DNA from: Arthrobacter ramosus
GTDB lineage: Bacteria; Actinomycetota; Actinomycetes; Actinomycetales; Micrococcaceae
DNA: 64,000 nucleotides
Assembly (NCBI RefSeq): GCF_039535095.1
Contig: NZ_BAAAWN010000001.1
Coordinates: 1,550,001 to 1,614,000, forward strand
Direction: 5' to 3'
This document shows positions 37,652 through 46,079 of the stretch, one piece after another. The notes below the pieces were generated by a model, which saw nothing but the letters and a program-made list of their open reading frames with translations, searched no databases and was not told the origin of the DNA. The position numbers and the translations under genes were made by a program. Position 1 is the first letter of the stretch. Every line of letters begins with the position of its first letter.

Positions 37652-37760
37652 GAGTTGTGCTCTTTTCTTGTTCTCGAGGGGTCGCCTTGTCTCGTTCGAG
37701 ATCAGTTCGTTGTAGCGACTGGGGTTGCGGGCGTGCCCGCAAGGATTCCTGCTGTGGGGT

Positions 37761-38495
37761 TCAGAGCGCGGTGGTGCCGCCATCGGCGACCAGCTCCAGG
37801 CCGTTGACGTAGCTGGAGTCCTCGGAAGCGAGGAAGAGGGCGACGGAGGCGATTTCTTCCGGGCGGCCCATCGTTCCACGGGGAATGAGGGACTCGAATG
37901 CGGCCTTGGTTGCCTCGTCGAAAAGTTCTGCCTGTTTCGCGGTGGCGACCTGGCCGGGGGTCAGGACGTTGACCCGGATCTTGCGGTCGCGCAGTTCGTT
38001 GAGCCAGACGCGGGCCCAGGCCTGCTGGACCGCTTTACTTCCCGCGTAAAGGCTCCAGCCAGGAAACGCGCCGAGGGAGGCGTTGGACCCGGTCATGAAG
38101 ATCGAGCCGTTGTCGTTGATCAGCGGCAAGGCCTTCTGGACCGTGAACAGGGTGCCGCGCGCGTTGAGTGAGAAGGCGCGGTGGAACTGGTCTTCGGTAA
38201 TCTCGCCGAGGGCGGCGGGTTCGCCCATCCCGGCGCTGGCCCACAGCACATCGATCGAGCCCTTCTCCCGTTTGACGGTGTCGTACAAGCGGTCCAGATC
38301 GTCCAGGTCGGCCGCATCACCTTGCACGGCGGTGACATTCCGGCCGATCAGCTTGACGGCGTCATCCAGAGCTTCCTGCCGCCGGGCCTGGATGAAGACG
38401 TGCGCTCCTTCTTCGACGAACAGTTTTGCGCCTGCCAGTGCCATGCCAGTGGATCCGCCGGTGATCACCGCGACCTTGCCATCAAGCTTTCCCAT
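37761..38495 (-). CDS. short-chain dehydrogenase/reductase
   Basis: The 244-residue SDR has the TGGSTGMALA cofactor loop, catalytic Ser in GSNASLGAF, and SLYAGSK (Tyr-x3-Lys). The start MGKLDGKVAVITGGSTG is standard. It is followed by the F420-reductase-like gene and divergent from a TetR gene whose operators lie in between, suggesting a TetR-repressed detoxification pair. Substrate unknown; cyclohexanol dehydrogenase (ChnA-like) is possible only by proximity. Confidence 0.88.
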   Translation of the reverse strand: MGKLDGKVAVITGGSTGMALAGAKLFVEEGAHVFIQARRQEALDDAVKLIGRNVTAVQGDAADLDDLDRLYDTVKREKGSIDVLWASAGMGEPAALGEITEDQFHRAFSLNARGTLFTVQKALPLINDNGSIFMTGSNASLGAFPGWSLYAGSKAVQQAWARVWLNELRDRKIRVNVLTPGQVATAKQAELFDEATKAAFESLIPRGTMGRPEEIASVALFLASEDSSYVNGLELVADGGTTAL

Positions 38496-38524
38496 GAGTG
38501 CTCCATTTCATTGCCTGCCGATGC

Positions 38525-38600
38525 TAAGTACACCGATCTGAGTACTTAACGTAGCGGGGCATTAGTGCCAGGCGCAAGTTAAGTACACCAATCCGTACCC
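38525..38600. promoter_or_regulatory. two candidate TetR operators
   Basis: TAAGTAC-N10-GTACTTA (38525-38548) is a perfect 7-bp dyad. A related site, TTAAGTACACCAATCCGTAC (from 38579), repeats the AAGTACACCRATC half. Both lie between divergent SDR and TetR genes and likely bind the TetR protein. Confidence 0.75.
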
Positions 38601-38621
38601 TTTTCGGGATAAGCTGGTTGT

Positions 38622-39221
38622 ATGACGGAGTTGAAGAAGGGACCGCGGGGCCTGCGCCGCGGTAGGGGTGCACGGGAGCGCATCCTCAGCGCATCACAAC
38701 AACTGTTCCGCGATCAGGGCATCAACTGCACCGGGATGGACCAGCTCTGTGCGTCGGCTGAGGTGTCCAAGCGAACGCTTTACCAGCACTTCGCCGGTAA
38801 GGACGAGGTGATTGCCGAATGCCTCCGCCAATTCGATCCGGACATCCTGCCCGAGGTCTTCGACCGCACCGATCTCACACCCCGCGAACGACTCCTCGCC
38901 ATCTTCGAGATTCACGCGCCCCTGTGCCCATTCATCGCGGCGGCCGTCGAGATCCCCGACCCCGGCCACCCGGCACGCGCATACGCCAGCGACTACAAAA
39001 AAGACTTTGCCGCCCGACTCACCGATACCGCCCGCGAGGCCGGAGCGACCAATCCCGAACAGCTCGGAGAGCAACTCGCGCTGCTCCTGGACGGCGCCTC
39101 GGCCCGCAGCCGGGTCCTCAACACGGACACCTTCGCCACCGCCGCCGCCATCGCCGCCGTCCTCGTCGAAAACGCCATCTGCGCAGCATCGGCACCGGCC
39201 GCCGCTTCGCTTAGTAACTGA
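38622..39221 (+). CDS. TetR-family transcriptional regulator
   Basis: The 199-residue protein has the helix-turn-helix ARERILSASQQLFRDQGINC...LCASAEVSKRTLYQHFAGKDE followed by a helical ligand domain. It resembles regulators of SDR/reductase pairs. It is divergent from the SDR gene across a gap with two similar palindromes. The ATG at 38622 lies 22 bases after the second palindrome, so autorepression is likely. Confidence 0.9.
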   Translation: MTELKKGPRGLRRGRGARERILSASQQLFRDQGINCTGMDQLCASAEVSKRTLYQHFAGKDEVIAECLRQFDPDILPEVFDRTDLTPRERLLAIFEIHAPLCPFIAAAVEIPDPGHPARAYASDYKKDFAARLTDTAREAGATNPEQLGEQLALLLDGASARSRVLNTDTFATAAAIAAVLVENAICAASAPAAASLSN

Positions 39222-39321
39222 CCAGCCTGCAACGCCGCCCTAGAACCGCTGCGCCAACTCAGGCCGATACGCCGACGACAACTCCGCCACACCACTCTTC
39301 ACTCGCTAAGTGCTGCGACCA

Positions 39322-39504
39322 CCGCAAGAACCCAAGGGTCTGCTCCGGCAGTACTTTCCAAAGGGAACAGCCCTGGGCGTCCACAACGCCGAACACCTTG
39401 CCTCGCTCGCGAATCAACTCAATCTGCGGCCACGTGAAGTCCTGGGCTGAGAGAGCCCCCTCGAGCACCTGACCAGACTGGCTTCACCACTGACAGATTC
39501 ATAA
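39322..39504 (+). mobile_element. IS30-family transposase C-terminal remnant
   Basis: In one frame the sequence reads PKGLLRQYFPKGTALGVHNA and then LNLRPREVLG, a stop at 39448-39450 in place of the usual Trp, then ESPLEHLTRLASPLTDS. This is the conserved C-terminus of IS30 transposases. The N-terminal two thirds are missing. The 80 or so bases that follow contain repeated GGTCAGTTT-like words, possible ends of another insertion sequence. Confidence 0.82.
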
Positions 39505-39587
39505 ACCGTTGCAACGACCGCTGAAATCCGCCGAACGGTCAATCAGTTTTGCCGTCTCTGGTCAGTTTAAAGTCGCCGCTTACAGTG

Positions 39588-39730
39588 TCACGCGGTGACT
39601 TCAATCAAACATCATCTGGAAGGAAATCAACATGGAGACAGGCACTATCGGCGCTACGTTTGCACGAAAGCTGGCAGCGGCCGGACGCGGCGGTGAAGCT
39701 GGCGGGCTCGAAGCGGCCTGAAACCCCGCA
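39588..39730 (+). pseudogene. remnant: end of a flavin monooxygenase gene plus frameshifted F420-reductase-like gene
   Basis: 39588-39617 matches the 3' end of the intact monooxygenase gene (43594-43623) at 28 of 30 bases, including its stop. An ATG at 39632 then reads METGTIGATFARKLAAAG and, after a +1 shift, AVKLAGSKRPET. Together these mirror the start GSIGATLARKLSGAGHDVKVANSRGPET of the intact paralog at 62328. It is a relic of a duplicated monooxygenase-reductase pair. Confidence 0.8.
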
Positions 39731-39978
39731 CCGTTCAACTACTGGAACGGGCCACGAAGGTAATGACGACGATGCCTACTGGTTCTGGCGGCAAAACCAC
39801 GCTGACCCGCACAGGCGCGTCCTCGTGGACAAAGATGGCCCCGTCAAAAAATGGTCTTCACTGCCAGTTATGGACAGCTCAAAAGTCACCTCCAGCTGCC
39901 GCGCTGCACCACTCGATGGGCTGTCGGCGAGAGAGGCAGTGAGACGTTTGCCGCCACGCACTTTGGGTTCTGGCAGTG
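39731..39978. other. decayed sequence, no gene recognised
   Basis: About 250 bases between the reductase relic and the ArsR gene. Frames are open for short distances on the plus strand but match no family I know. Given its neighbours it is probably mobile-element or pseudogene debris. Confidence 0.5.
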
Positions 39979-40347
39979 TCAGACCTTTTGGCCGGGATTT
40001 GTCGCAGGGTCCGACGGGTTGGAGGATGCCTCGGCAATCGCGTCCAGGACTAGGGCCAGCAGGCCGGGGAATCGCCGGTCGAGTTCTTCTCGACGGAGCC
40101 AGTTTCTGTGCCGGTTGCCCTGTGCTTCCTGTTTGATAATTCCGGCCTCGCGGAGGACGCGCCAGTGCCGTGTCAGGGCCGATTTCGAGACTCCGAAGTC
40201 AGAGCCGCTGCACCCGGTGCCGGGCTCCGCGGCGATGAACTCGACGATCGCGCGCCGGGTGGGATCGCTCAGCGCGAACATGACGGCGAACAAGTTGAAA
40301 TCCTCCTCGGCCGGGATCGTAAGCGGATTCGCCAAGCGACTGGCCAT
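39979..40347 (-). CDS. ArsR-family transcriptional regulator
   Basis: About 122 residues from the ATG at 40347 (after ATAGGA): MASRLANPLTIPAEEDFNLFAVMFALSDPTRRAIVEFI, then the recognition helix DFGVSKSALTRHWRVLREAGI. Upstream in-frame ATGs at 40365 and 40377 are alternatives. No metal-binding CxC motif is seen, so it is likely a ligand- or substrate-responsive ArsR. It is divergent from the reductase gene at 40491 with two matching operators between. Confidence 0.88.
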   Translation of the reverse strand: MASRLANPLTIPAEEDFNLFAVMFALSDPTRRAIVEFIAAEPGTGCSGSDFGVSKSALTRHWRVLREAGIIKQEAQGNRHRNWLRREELDRRFPGLLALVLDAIAEASSNPSDPATNPGQKV

Positions 40348-40388
40348 GGTGGTTGTCCTATCCATCGGGTGATCCATCCAAAACCAAG

Positions 40389-40443
40389 ATGTACACATTT
40401 ACGTGTACATGGGTTAGTCTTCTTGTACACGAATAAGTGTACA
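40389..40443. promoter_or_regulatory. twin ArsR operators
   Basis: ATGTACAC-N6-GTGTACAT (40389-40410) and TGTACAC-N6-GTGTACA (40424-40443) are perfect dyads with identical half-sites and spacing, centred 34 bases apart. They fill the gap between divergent genes, as expected for an ArsR repressor that shuts both promoters. Confidence 0.85.
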
Positions 40444-40490
40444 TCCAATCCGCACCTGTCGTGTGGGACCAACGTACGAAGGAAACACCT

Positions 40491-41225
40491 ATGAAGATCA
40501 CTGTTATCGGCGCTGGAGCTATCGGCGGCAACCTCGCACGTCGTCTCAGCGAAGCAGGACACGACGTTCTCGTCGCTGACGCCCGCGGACCGGAAGTCGT
40601 CGCTGAAGAAGTCCTCGCCGCGGGCGCGCGTGCCGCCGAGGTGGACGCCGCGGTCACGGACCGCGACGTGATCGTGCTCGCGATCCCGTTCTCGGTACAA
40701 CCGGATCTCGCCGATCTCGTGGCCGGTGTGTCTAAGGACACGATCGTCGTCGACACGTCGAACTACTACGCCTACATGATGGGCCCGGTTGAGGCAGTAG
40801 ACAACGGACAGGTCGAAAGCGAATGGAGCCAGGAACAGCTTGGTCGTCCCGTTGTGAAGGCGTGGAATGCAGCACTCGCCGGTACCCAGCAGACCAAGGG
40901 GCTCCCCGCGGGATCCGCTGGCCGAATTGCTATCCCTGTCGCTGCGGACTCCGCCGAGGCTCGCGCTACGGTTATGCAGCTCGTCGACGACACCGGTTTC
41001 GATCCCTTCGACGCCGGTGTGATCGCCGATTCGTGGCGCCAGCAGCCGGGCACCCCGGCATACTGCACCGAGCTGGGCCTTGAGGACCTCGGCAAGGCAC
41101 TTGCCTCGGCGGAGAAAGACAAGGCCCCGATCACGCGTGACCGTCTCATCGAGTACTTCGGCTCTTTCGAGAAGATGCCGTCGCTCGACGAAACTGTCGC
41201 GATCAACCGCGCAGCACACAACTAG
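40491..41225 (+). CDS. NADP-binding reductase, F420-dependent NADP reductase-like
   Basis: ATG at 40491 after AAGGAA yields 244 aa: MKITVIGAGAIGGNLARRLSEAG with GAGAIG dinucleotide motif, VVDTSNYYA, WSQEQLGRPVVKAWNA, and ADSWRQQPGTPAYCTE. It is closely related to the protein at 62328. It is the first gene downstream of the ArsR operators. A partner flavin monooxygenase follows after two pseudogenes. The cofactor and substrate are unproven. Confidence 0.85.
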   Translation: MKITVIGAGAIGGNLARRLSEAGHDVLVADARGPEVVAEEVLAAGARAAEVDAAVTDRDVIVLAIPFSVQPDLADLVAGVSKDTIVVDTSNYYAYMMGPVEAVDNGQVESEWSQEQLGRPVVKAWNAALAGTQQTKGLPAGSAGRIAIPVAADSAEARATVMQLVDDTGFDPFDAGVIADSWRQQPGTPAYCTELGLEDLGKALASAEKDKAPITRDRLIEYFGSFEKMPSLDETVAINRAAHN

Positions 41226-41250
41226 CATCTGCCAATAAAGGGCGAACATC

Positions 41251-41526
41251 ATGGGACGTCTAGAAACCAAGGCAGTAATCATCACAGGGGCCAGCGGACA
41301 AGGCACGGTAGAGGCTAAGCCCTTCCCCCATGAAGGCGCGAAGGTCGTCGCCACAGAGGTCAACGACGCGCTGCTGAGGAGACGGTCGCAGAGATCAATG
41401 AAGCGATTGGATCCGAGGCAGTCATCGGGCTCAAGTACAACATCGCCACGGAGAGCGACTGGGTCGACGTCGTTTCAAAGGCCGTTGAGGCGTTCGGCAA
41501 GGTGGACACCCTGATCAACAATCACC
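41251..41526 (+). pseudogene. SDR pseudogene, frameshifted and truncated
   Basis: Starts MGRLETKAVIITGASGQG and GAKVVATEVND, then shifts frame near 41370 to AAEETVAEINEAIGSEAVIG and AFGKVDTLINN, where similarity to SDRs stops. The catalytic half is gone. The Rossmann motif has also decayed (GASGQGTVEA). Directly after it begins an unrelated monooxygenase fragment, so a deletion fused two relics. Confidence 0.85.
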
Positions 41527-41578
41527 GACCTGTCCAAAATCTCGCCCGTGAACCTCCGAGGAACTTACGTCTCCCCCC

Positions 41579-42199
41579 GGCCCACTTGAGATCCCGCCGT
41601 CCAAGCAGGGCCAGCAGGTCATGGCCCACGCCGGCGCGAGCCTGCACCGCCTCGCCTTCGCCGGCCGCTACGCCGACATCCTTATCCGCGAGGTCTTCAC
41701 TACAGAGGAGGCTCGGCACCAGCGCTCAGCAGTGCGCCACGCCGCCGAATCATCGAGCAGCAGGTGCGCCATCTCGGCCAGATCCTCGGCCTGCCGGTGG
41801 GGCCAAGCGACCTCGACGCCCCACTGCGCGCTGATCAGCTGGCCGTCGCGCGCGCCAACCGGGTGACCCGCGATCGCCCAGCGCGCTTGAGGTCGCCAAG
41901 GAAGGCTGGAGCGTGCGTCAGGTGCTCCACCACGCTGTCATCGACTACCTCCCTGCCCCTGTCGGTCCCCCCGAGGTGATCGCCGATCACCGGCAGGAAT
42001 GGTTCGAAGCTGATGCCCGGACGGCTACCTGATCATCCCCGGTGTCATTCCCGAGGGAATGGAGTCCTTCGTCGACGGAGTCATTCCGGTCCTGCAGCAG
42101 CGCGGCCTGTTCCGCACCGATTGCGAAGGCGAAACACTCCGCGAAAATCTCGGCGTCGACCGCCAGTACGGCCTGCAGCGTCGACCTCGGACTCCCTAA
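41579..42199 (+). pseudogene. NtaA/SnaA-type flavin monooxygenase pseudogene, C-terminal half
   Basis: Pieces in several frames match the intact gene just downstream: GPLEIPPSKQGQQVMAHAGA, FAGRYADILIREVFTTEEAR, then after frameshifts KEGWSVRQVLHHAVIDYLPA, RQEWFEADA, FVDGVIPVLQQRGLF and ENLGVDRQYGL. The N-terminal half is absent and at least three frameshifts occur. It is a degraded paralog, not a transcriptional unit. Confidence 0.85.
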
Positions 42200-42281
42200 C
42201 AACGGGTCCTTTTACACGGCCCACACCTAGAGCGCACTCGAAGCGACGACAGCTCAGATTTACACACGGAAAGAAGACATC

Positions 42282-43604
42282 ATGACCAGACAGATTCTCA
42301 TCGGCATGCACTTGGGCAACGGGTACGGCAACCTGCCTGGCGCCTGGCGCGCCCCAGCGGTCGACCCCACAAGCTATACGAGCTTCGACGCGAAAGTTCG
42401 GCACGCCCAAGCCGCCGAGCGCGGAAAACTCCAATTTCTGTTCCTCCCCGACGGCCCAACCCACGTCGGCGACATCGCAAACGAGCCACCCAACTTCAAT
42501 CTCGACGTCATGGTCACCTTGGCAGCGATCGCCCGCGAAACCAGCCATATCGGCCTCGTCGCCACCGGCTCCACTACCTTCAACGAACCGTTCAACCTCG
42601 CCCGACAGTTCAAAGCACTCGACGTCCTGAGTCACGGACGGACGGGATGGAACGCCGTCACCTCCAGCGGCGAAGACGTCGCCGCCAACTACGGCCAACA
42701 TATTCCGTCCAGCCCGGAACGCTACGGAAGAGCACACGAGACAGTCCAGCTCGTGCAGGCTCTCTGGGGCAGCTGGGGCGAGACCGCCTGGGTGCACGAC
42801 AAGGCCACGGGCCGTTTCGCCGACCCGGAGCAGGTCGCCCCGATCAGCCTTGGTGGCGAATATGTCGCCTCCCGCGGGCCCCTGTACATTCCTCCGTCCG
42901 AACAGGGGCAACCCGTAGTCTTCCACGCCGGAGGCAGTCCGAACGCCCACGAGTTCGCCGGACGCTGGGCCAACGCCGTCATCGGCGCGGCCTTCACGAT
43001 CGACGATGCGCGTGCACAGCGCGCCGCGTTCCGTGAAGCGGCCAAACGCGCCGGGCGGAACCCGGACGAGATCAAGTTCTTCGCCGGCCTGATGACGACG
43101 ATCACCGCCGATAAACGGGAGGGCCTCGATCGCCGCATCACGCTGAGCGGACGAACGTTCCCTCAACGCGCGGCCTATCTCGGGCGGATGCTCGGCCTTT
43201 ACCTTGATCCCGCTCGCCTCGATGAACCGCTCTCGGCGGCGCAGTTGTCCGAGGCTCGACCATCACCGGGCGACCCCCGCTCGGTCCACGCACTGAAGAT
43301 CGCGCGTCAAGGCTGGACCGTCCGCGACATACTCGCGCATGGCGTCATCGACTACCACCCAGTCATCGTAGGACCGGCCGCCGAAGCCGCTGACCACATG
43401 CAGGAATGGTTCGAAGCCGACGCCGTCGACGGCTTCTGGGTATCCCCGGACATCTATGACGGCGGAGTCGATGCCTTCGTCGACGGCGTCGTGCCTATCC
43501 TCCAGGATCGCGGGCTCTTCCACCGGGAATATGACGGCGCCACCCTGCGCGATCATCTCGGCGCTCCGGCCCAATATGGAGTCGATCCGCGCATCACGCG
43601 GTGA
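42282..43604 (+). CDS. NtaA/SnaA/DszA-family FMNH2-dependent monooxygenase
   Basis: The 440-residue protein is a luciferase-like (LLM) monooxygenase of the nitrilotriacetate/pristinamycin IIA/dibenzothiophene-sulfone group: FLPDGPTHV, ATGSTTFNEPFNLARQFKALD, GRTGWNAVTS, and YGRAHETVQLVQALW are family landmarks. It uses reduced FMN supplied by a separate reductase to oxygenate a substrate. No flavin reductase lies next to it; the one at 57192 or a host enzyme must serve. Upstream lie an F420-reductase-like gene and relics of its own family. Confidence 0.88.
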   Translation: MTRQILIGMHLGNGYGNLPGAWRAPAVDPTSYTSFDAKVRHAQAAERGKLQFLFLPDGPTHVGDIANEPPNFNLDVMVTLAAIARETSHIGLVATGSTTFNEPFNLARQFKALDVLSHGRTGWNAVTSSGEDVAANYGQHIPSSPERYGRAHETVQLVQALWGSWGETAWVHDKATGRFADPEQVAPISLGGEYVASRGPLYIPPSEQGQPVVFHAGGSPNAHEFAGRWANAVIGAAFTIDDARAQRAAFREAAKRAGRNPDEIKFFAGLMTTITADKREGLDRRITLSGRTFPQRAAYLGRMLGLYLDPARLDEPLSAAQLSEARPSPGDPRSVHALKIARQGWTVRDILAHGVIDYHPVIVGPAAEAADHMQEWFEADAVDGFWVSPDIYDGGVDAFVDGVVPILQDRGLFHREYDGATLRDHLGAPAQYGVDPRITR

Positions 43605-43623
43605 CTTCAAGCCAACATCATCT
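43594..43623 (+). repeat. 30-bp imperfect repeat at monooxygenase 3' end
   Basis: Begins TCACGCGGTGACTTCAA and matches 39588-39617 at 28 of 30 bases. It spans the stop codon of the intact monooxygenase and shows that the 39.6-kb relic derives from a duplication of this gene. Confidence 0.8.
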
Positions 43624-43704
43624 TGCCGTTTGCGAGTCGCGGTTCGTGACCGATACCTGCAAGGACATCGAAGGCGGCTACGCCGCTAACTAAAGGACAA
43701 CATC

Positions 43705-43998
43705 ATGATCCGGCACATCGTTTTATTCCGCGTCAGCGAAGGAACGCCACTCGAGCGCGTGCAGGAGGCGGTGGATCGCCTGGAAGCACTCGTCGGCGTG
43801 ATCCCCGGCCTGCGCTCTTTGAGGGCAGGTATCGACATTGGAATCGAGGGAAACTTCGACTTTGGCCTCGTCGCCGAACTCGAAGACCGCGCCGCCCTGG
43901 AGGTGTTCTCGAAAGATGCCACCCACATAGACGTGGCGATGTATATCCTCGAGTTCCGCAAGAATACCGACATCGCCATCCTTGACCTCGAGATCTGA
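43705..43998 (+). CDS. Dabb (stress-responsive alpha/beta barrel) domain protein
   Basis: The 97-residue protein MIRHIVLFRVSEGTPLERVQ has the Dabb signature: first strand HIVLFRV, LRAGIDIG, and HIDVAMYILEFRKN near the C-terminus. Dabb dimers bind hydrophobic or polyketide-like ligands and some are cyclases or isomerases. It follows the monooxygenase by 100 bases with its own start after AGGAC, and probably belongs to the same unit. Confidence 0.87.
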   Translation: MIRHIVLFRVSEGTPLERVQEAVDRLEALVGVIPGLRSLRAGIDIGIEGNFDFGLVAELEDRAALEVFSKDATHIDVAMYILEFRKNTDIAILDLEI

Positions 43999-44007
43999 GG
44001 TAATCTG

Positions 44008-44042
44008 CGCGGGCTTCCGAACCAGCGGTTCGGGAGCCCGCG
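44008..44042. terminator. hairpin terminator after the Dabb gene
   Basis: CGCGGGCTTCCGAACC pairs with GGTTCGGGAGCCCGCG (one G-U pair) around AGC. Only TTC follows, so it lacks a strong T-run, but its position at the end of convergent units fits termination. The 200 bases to the next gene hold no recognised feature. Confidence 0.65.
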
Positions 44043-44241
44043 TTCGACGCGTTCGCGGACGAGGTGGGTTTAGGATCCCAGGGGCGCTGTGACCAAACTT
44101 CGTGCGGGAACTCGCCCCATCCGCGGCATGGTCGCGGTCATCAGCCAGGCCAAGTTCGGTATCGGGGGAGCGCGTCGTCGTGATCCTTTCAGTGGAGGGG
44201 AAGTCTTCGTCCCCAAGGTTTCAGTAGGAAAGCGGGTTTTC

Positions 44242-45012
44242 TCACTGGGAGATGAATCCGCCGTCGATAACTAACTCGGTTCCGGTGATGAACTTGGCCT
44301 CGTCCGAGGCAAGATAGAGCAAGCCGTACGCGACGTCGGAGGCCTCCCCGGCGTGGGGCGGCAAAGGAACGGTTCCAGGGTTGGCCAGCGATTCCTTGGT
44401 GAATCCGTAGCCACGAGTCAAGCCGGTGTCGATCGGACCGGGATGCACCGAGTTGACCCGGATGCTGTCCTTTGCAAACCACTGGGCAGCGTGCTTTGTC
44501 AAGGACCGGACCGCACCCTTCGAGGCGGAATATGCCGCGCCGCCGCCGTCCCCGGCGCCACCACCGATAATCCCGGCGATCGACGAGACGTTCACGATGG
44601 AACCGTGGCCGGCGGCCTGCATAGTGGGGATTACACTCTTCATCCCGAGCCAGGGTCCGGTGGCGTTGATGGCCATGACCTTGTTCCAGTCCTCCAGCTC
44701 GGCGTCGAGAATACCCTTTGGCAGGGCAATGCCGGCATTGTTGATCAGGATGTCGATCGTGCCCCACTCCGCCAGGACGTCATCTACCACACGATTCCAG
44801 TCCTCAATGGAAGAGACGTCGTGAGTGCGGGCGATTGCCTCGCCACCGTTAGCCGTAACTTCATCGACCGCCTGTCGCAGTGCCTCCGCGGAGATGTCCG
44901 TGGCCACTACCCGCGCCCCCTCGGCCACGAAGAGCTGGAGGGCGGAGAGCCCCATTCCGCTGGCTGCGCCGGTGATGATGGCGACCTTTCCGGTCAAACG
45001 TGACATATTCAT
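44242..45012 (-). CDS. short-chain dehydrogenase/reductase at end of ABC operon
   Basis: The 256-residue SDR has TGAASGMGLS, NNAGIALPKG, catalytic Ser in NVSSIAGI and AAYSASK. ATG at 45012 or 45006 may start it. It lies 50 bases after the permease gene in the same direction, so it is probably co-transcribed with the sugar-type ABC transporter and oxidises the imported polyol or sugar (inference). Confidence 0.87.
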   Translation of the reverse strand: MNMSRLTGKVAIITGAASGMGLSALQLFVAEGARVVATDISAEALRQAVDEVTANGGEAIARTHDVSSIEDWNRVVDDVLAEWGTIDILINNAGIALPKGILDAELEDWNKVMAINATGPWLGMKSVIPTMQAAGHGSIVNVSSIAGIIGGGAGDGGGAAYSASKGAVRSLTKHAAQWFAKDSIRVNSVHPGPIDTGLTRGYGFTKESLANPGTVPLPPHAGEASDVAYGLLYLASDEAKFITGTELVIDGGFISQ

Positions 45013-45062
45013 GTTCCTTCTCTGATATTGGATTCTTTCGCAGCTGCCGTTGTCCTGACAGG

Positions 45063-46079
45063 TCAGGCTTCTCCTGAGCGTTTACGTGACCGGGTGTAGG
45101 CGTCCAGTGATACGGCGGCGAGTACGATCACGCCGAGGGCGACCTCTTGTGTTGCTTGTGGAAATGCGAGGATGTCGAAGACGTTGTTGATGGTTCCAAA
45201 GATCAGGATGCCGACGAGCGTCCGCCACATGGCGCCTTCTCCGCCGAGCAATGAAGTTCCGCCGATGATAACGATCGCGATCGAGTTAAGTGTGACTCCA
45301 ACGGCCACGCCCGGCTGTCCGACGCCGATGACCGACCCCAAAACGATTCCCGCGAGTGAGGCGAGCATAGCTGTCAGCACGTAGGTACTTGCCCGAAGTG
45401 AGATCACGGGCAGTCCGGCCAGCCTTGCGGCTTCGTTGTTGCCTCCGATGGCGTAGATTCCCCTGCCGTATACGGTCTTGGAAAGTGCGAACCACCCTGC
45501 TGCTACGAGGACCGCAAGCAGCCAGACGGAGAGCGGAGCTCCGAGGAAGTCCTCAGCAGACAGGAAATCGTAGCCGCCCGTTGCCATGGAAACAGGTTTG
45601 GAGTTCGTGTACAGCAAGGTGAGGCCGCTGAATAATGAGGCCGTTGCGAGAGTAGCGATGAACGCATTTACTTTGGCTTTTGTGATGAGAAGGGCGTTGA
45701 TCAGGCCGAGGAGGAATCCGATCACCAGCGTGATGAGTATGGCTGGCCCCGCGGGCATCATGTGGGACAGGGTTGCGTAGGACACTCCGCCGATAGCGAG
45801 CACTGCGGCCACCGAAAGGTCGAAACCTCCTGCGATGATAATGAATGTCATGCCTACGGCAATGATGCCGACGGGGGCGTTCTGGGTCAGGATGTTGACC
45901 AGGTTTCCCATGTTGAGGAAGCGGGGATTGAGGATGGTCGCCGTGATGACGAGGATGATGAGCACCCAGACCATCCCGAGGCTTGCTGCTCGCTCCCGCA
46001 GGTTGAGCCTCCTGTTTGCCGTCACATTGGGAGTAACGGTGCTATCCGGGGTGGTGTCCCGGTCGATGGTGGCGCTCAT
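45063..46079 (-). CDS. ABC transporter permease, ribose/xylose type
   Basis: The 338-residue membrane protein has eight to ten segments and the RbsC-type signatures NLVNILTQNAPVGIIAVGMTFIIIAGGFDLS in pieces, YAIGGNNEAARLAG (EAA-like loop), and IIGGTSLLGGEG. It forms the transmembrane channel of a CUT2 sugar importer. Its ATG overlaps the ATPase stop by four bases. Confidence 0.92.
   Translation of the reverse strand: MSATIDRDTTPDSTVTPNVTANRRLNLRERAASLGMVWVLIILVITATILNPRFLNMGNLVNILTQNAPVGIIAVGMTFIIIAGGFDLSVAAVLAIGGVSYATLSHMMPAGPAILITLVIGFLLGLINALLITKAKVNAFIATLATASLFSGLTLLYTNSKPVSMATGGYDFLSAEDFLGAPLSVWLLAVLVAAGWFALSKTVYGRGIYAIGGNNEAARLAGLPVISLRASTYVLTAMLASLAGIVLGSVIGVGQPGVAVGVTLNSIAIVIIGGTSLLGGEGAMWRTLVGILIFGTINNVFDILAFPQATQEVALGVIVLAAVSLDAYTRSRKRSGEA

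Noticed and set aside
44089..44274. 61-residue plus-strand frame between Dabb and SDR genes
   Set aside because: GTG start without ribosome site, no family resemblance, overlaps the 3' end of the opposite SDR gene.
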